A DNA stretch of 60,472 nt from the NCBI RefSeq assembly GCF_938041645.1, contig NZ_CALIST010000011.1, positions 1 through 60,472 of the forward strand. The letters are read 5' to 3'. Shown here in pieces: positions 59,453 to 60,472 of this stretch (its first letter is position 1; each line of letters opens with the position of its first letter). Origin of the DNA: an uncultured Campylobacter sp. GTDB lineage: Bacteria; Campylobacterota; Campylobacteria; Campylobacterales; Campylobacteraceae. A program made the position numbers and the translations under genes. The notes beneath the pieces were generated by a model. It was not told the DNA's origin, made no database searches, and saw only the letters and a program-made list of their open reading frames with translations.

Positions 59453-60472
59453 AAATTTCATCCTTTACCTTTTGATTTGTCGTAAAATTTAGAAATTCGC
59501 TCGGCAAGCCCGCGCATATTTTCACCTCTTTGCCGCTTCGCGGATGGATGAAATAGAGCAAATAGGCATGGAGCAAAATCCTGTTAATTTTAGCGTTTTC
59601 GCTCTTAAATCCGTATAAATGATCGCCCAAAATGTGCCGATTTATCGAGCTTAAATGCACGCGGATCTGATGCGTGCGGCCCGTGAAGAGCTTTGCCGCG
59701 ACGAGATTGAAGCTCTTTAGGTTTATCGGCGGCAAAATTTGGTTTTGAGCGGGATTTTTAAAATTTAAAAATTTATTTTCAGCGAGACGGGCGGCTTTGG
59801 TTTCATTTGCGTTCATATCGGCGGTTAAAATTTTATCCTCGCTATCTACGAGATTGTTTGGAATTTTACCTGCGTTGCCCGCGCGGCTGCTTGGAATTTT
59901 ATCCGCGCTACGCATGTAATTATTTGAAATTTCATCCGCGTTATCCGCGCCTGCGTAGTCGTTTAAAATTTCATCCATGCCCGCGCTCTTGCTCGCAGTT
60001 GTACTATCGCCCGCGCTCGTATTTAAAATTTCATCGCACCTCTCGGCGGAGTTTTGAAGCTCCGTTAGTTCCGCGCCGCTTAGAATTTCATAAAACGCGC
60101 TCTTTGCGCTGCGCCCGCCGGGCACAATCCCCATTTTTAGACGGTTTGATGGGTTGCGAGCGATCGGGCGCTCGATTACGCAGGGCTCTTTCAGCGGCAG
60201 GTCGATGAGTGCGAGGTATATCCGCCCCATGCTCTTATCGCTTAGCTGTGCCGAGAGCGCGGCGTGCGCGGCGTTGTTTTTGGCGACGAGCAGGGCGCCG
60301 CTGGTGAGTTTATCCAGGCGGTGCACGATGCCCGCGCGAAGCTCGCCGCCGAGCGTGGAGAGCAGATAGCCGCGAGATTTGAGCCAGTCCACGAGCGTGG
60401 GCTCTTTGACGCTTGCGGCGGGGTGGACGGTAAGGCCCGCGGGCTTATTTACCACGAGCAGATCATCGTCCT
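59382..60472 (-). CDS. rluD: RluA/RluD-family 23S rRNA pseudouridine synthase (5' end outside the window) with repeat insertion
   Basis: The enzyme isomerises uridines in 23S rRNA. The frame is open through the window's end (DDDLLVVNKPAGLTVHPA), so the S4 domain and start lie outside. The catalytic motif is IVHRLDKLTSGALLVAKN (Asp). The fold resumes with KLFTGRTHQIRVHLSSI. Between them (about 59740-60075) lies an insertion of 11-residue units such as DEISNNYMRSA, DKIPSSRAGNA and GKIPNNLVDSE. The C-terminus runs on into the flpA signal sequence. The symbol rluD is by similarity; the target uridines are not known. Confidence 0.88.
   Translation of the reverse strand, partial: DDDLLVVNKPAGLTVHPAASVKEPTLVDWLKSRGYLLSTLGGELRAGIVHRLDKLTSGALLVAKNNAAHAALSAQLSDKSMGRIYLALIDLPLKEPCVIERPIARNPSNRLKMGIVPGGRSAKSAFYEILSGAELTELQNSAERCDEILNTSAGDSTTASKSAGMDEILNDYAGADNADEISNNYMRSADKIPSSRAGNAGKIPNNLVDSEDKILTADMNANETKAARLAENKFLNFKNPAQNQILPPINLKSFNLVAAKLFTGRTHQIRVHLSSINRHILGDHLYGFKSENAKINRILLHAYLLYFIHPRSGKEVKICAGLPSEFLNFTTNQKVKDEIYEKILPTNVERYFSDISGWLRYV
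59829..60027 (-). repeat. 33-bp repeat array inside the pseudouridine synthase gene
   Basis: On the plus strand AATTTTAYC or AATTTCATC words start at 59829, 59862, 59895, 59928, 59967 and 60027; spacings 33, 33, 33, 39 and 60 are all multiples of three. The array encodes D/N/G-[EK]-I-[LPS] at each unit start. Confidence 0.85.

Noticed and set aside
1..60472. Insertion sequence or prophage as the source of the repeats
   Set aside because: No transposase, integrase, phage structural gene or terminal inverted repeat is seen anywhere in the window.

Overview
The window looks like chromosomal DNA of a relatively GC-rich Campylobacter (C. gracilis, C. rectus or C. showae type; the species is inference). 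Two blocks keep the gene order I recall from C. jejuni: nitrilase, xseB, guaB, gatA, a 36-aa membrane protein, ileS and cinA (14.3-24.3 kb), and envC, ftsX, ftsE, trmB, flpA, rluD (53.8-60.5 kb). Nearly all other proteins also read as Campylobacterota proteins. I saw no rRNA, tRNA, CRISPR array or insertion sequence.

Layout. 0-4.2 kb: infB (5' end missing), rbfA and rimP, with about 1 kb of repeat-rich spacer splitting infB from rbfA, then a small membrane protein behind a G8 tract. 4.5-9.9 kb: a candidate structured RNA, ribD, three small membrane proteins (two are paralogues with matching promoters), a CDF metal exporter and an ABC-type membrane domain with no ATPase. 10-14.2 kb: a cupin and an NAD(P)-binding protein behind a strong promoter with two matching operators, a nearby Rrf2 regulator, and a low-GC ankyrin-repeat gene. 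14.3-24.3 kb: a dense housekeeping run (ThiF-like protein, nitrilase, xseB, metX, guaB, gatA, ileS, cinA). 24.3-30.4 kb: a repeat-bearing lipoprotein, a flavodoxin-fold oxidoreductase, pyrB-pyrC and an unknown gene. 30.4-39.8 kb: a TorA/BisC-type molybdoenzyme, a siderophore receptor with a PepSY partner, dgkA, exonuclease III and fhs. 39.8-49.3 kb: a long non-coding spacer, a chimeric zinc-ribbon membrane protein, a D-threonine-aldolase-like enzyme, a VWA protein, a DMT exporter and a pair of membrane paralogues. 49.5-53.8 kb: a Fur-box-controlled PepSY protein, a low-GC unknown gene and a YjjB/YjjP exporter pair. 53.8-60.5 kb: divisome and RNA-modification genes, ending in rluD, which runs off the window.

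The most striking feature is not a gene. The hexamer RAATTY (AAATTT, GAATTT, AAATTC, GAATTC) is extremely dense. It forms the core of diverged tandem repeats in spacers (units of 27, 34 and about 57 bp). It also sits inside conserved protein genes as in-frame repeat insertions, with units or spacings divisible by three (18, 27, 33, 39, 48, 60 bp). The nitrilase, YjjP, TrmB, RluD and a lipoprotein all carry such inserts; the one in TrmB is about 320 residues. In C. jejuni, RAATTY is the methylated motif that marks DNA for natural uptake. A self-expanding, uptake-linked repeat family is therefore a reasonable but untested hypothesis.
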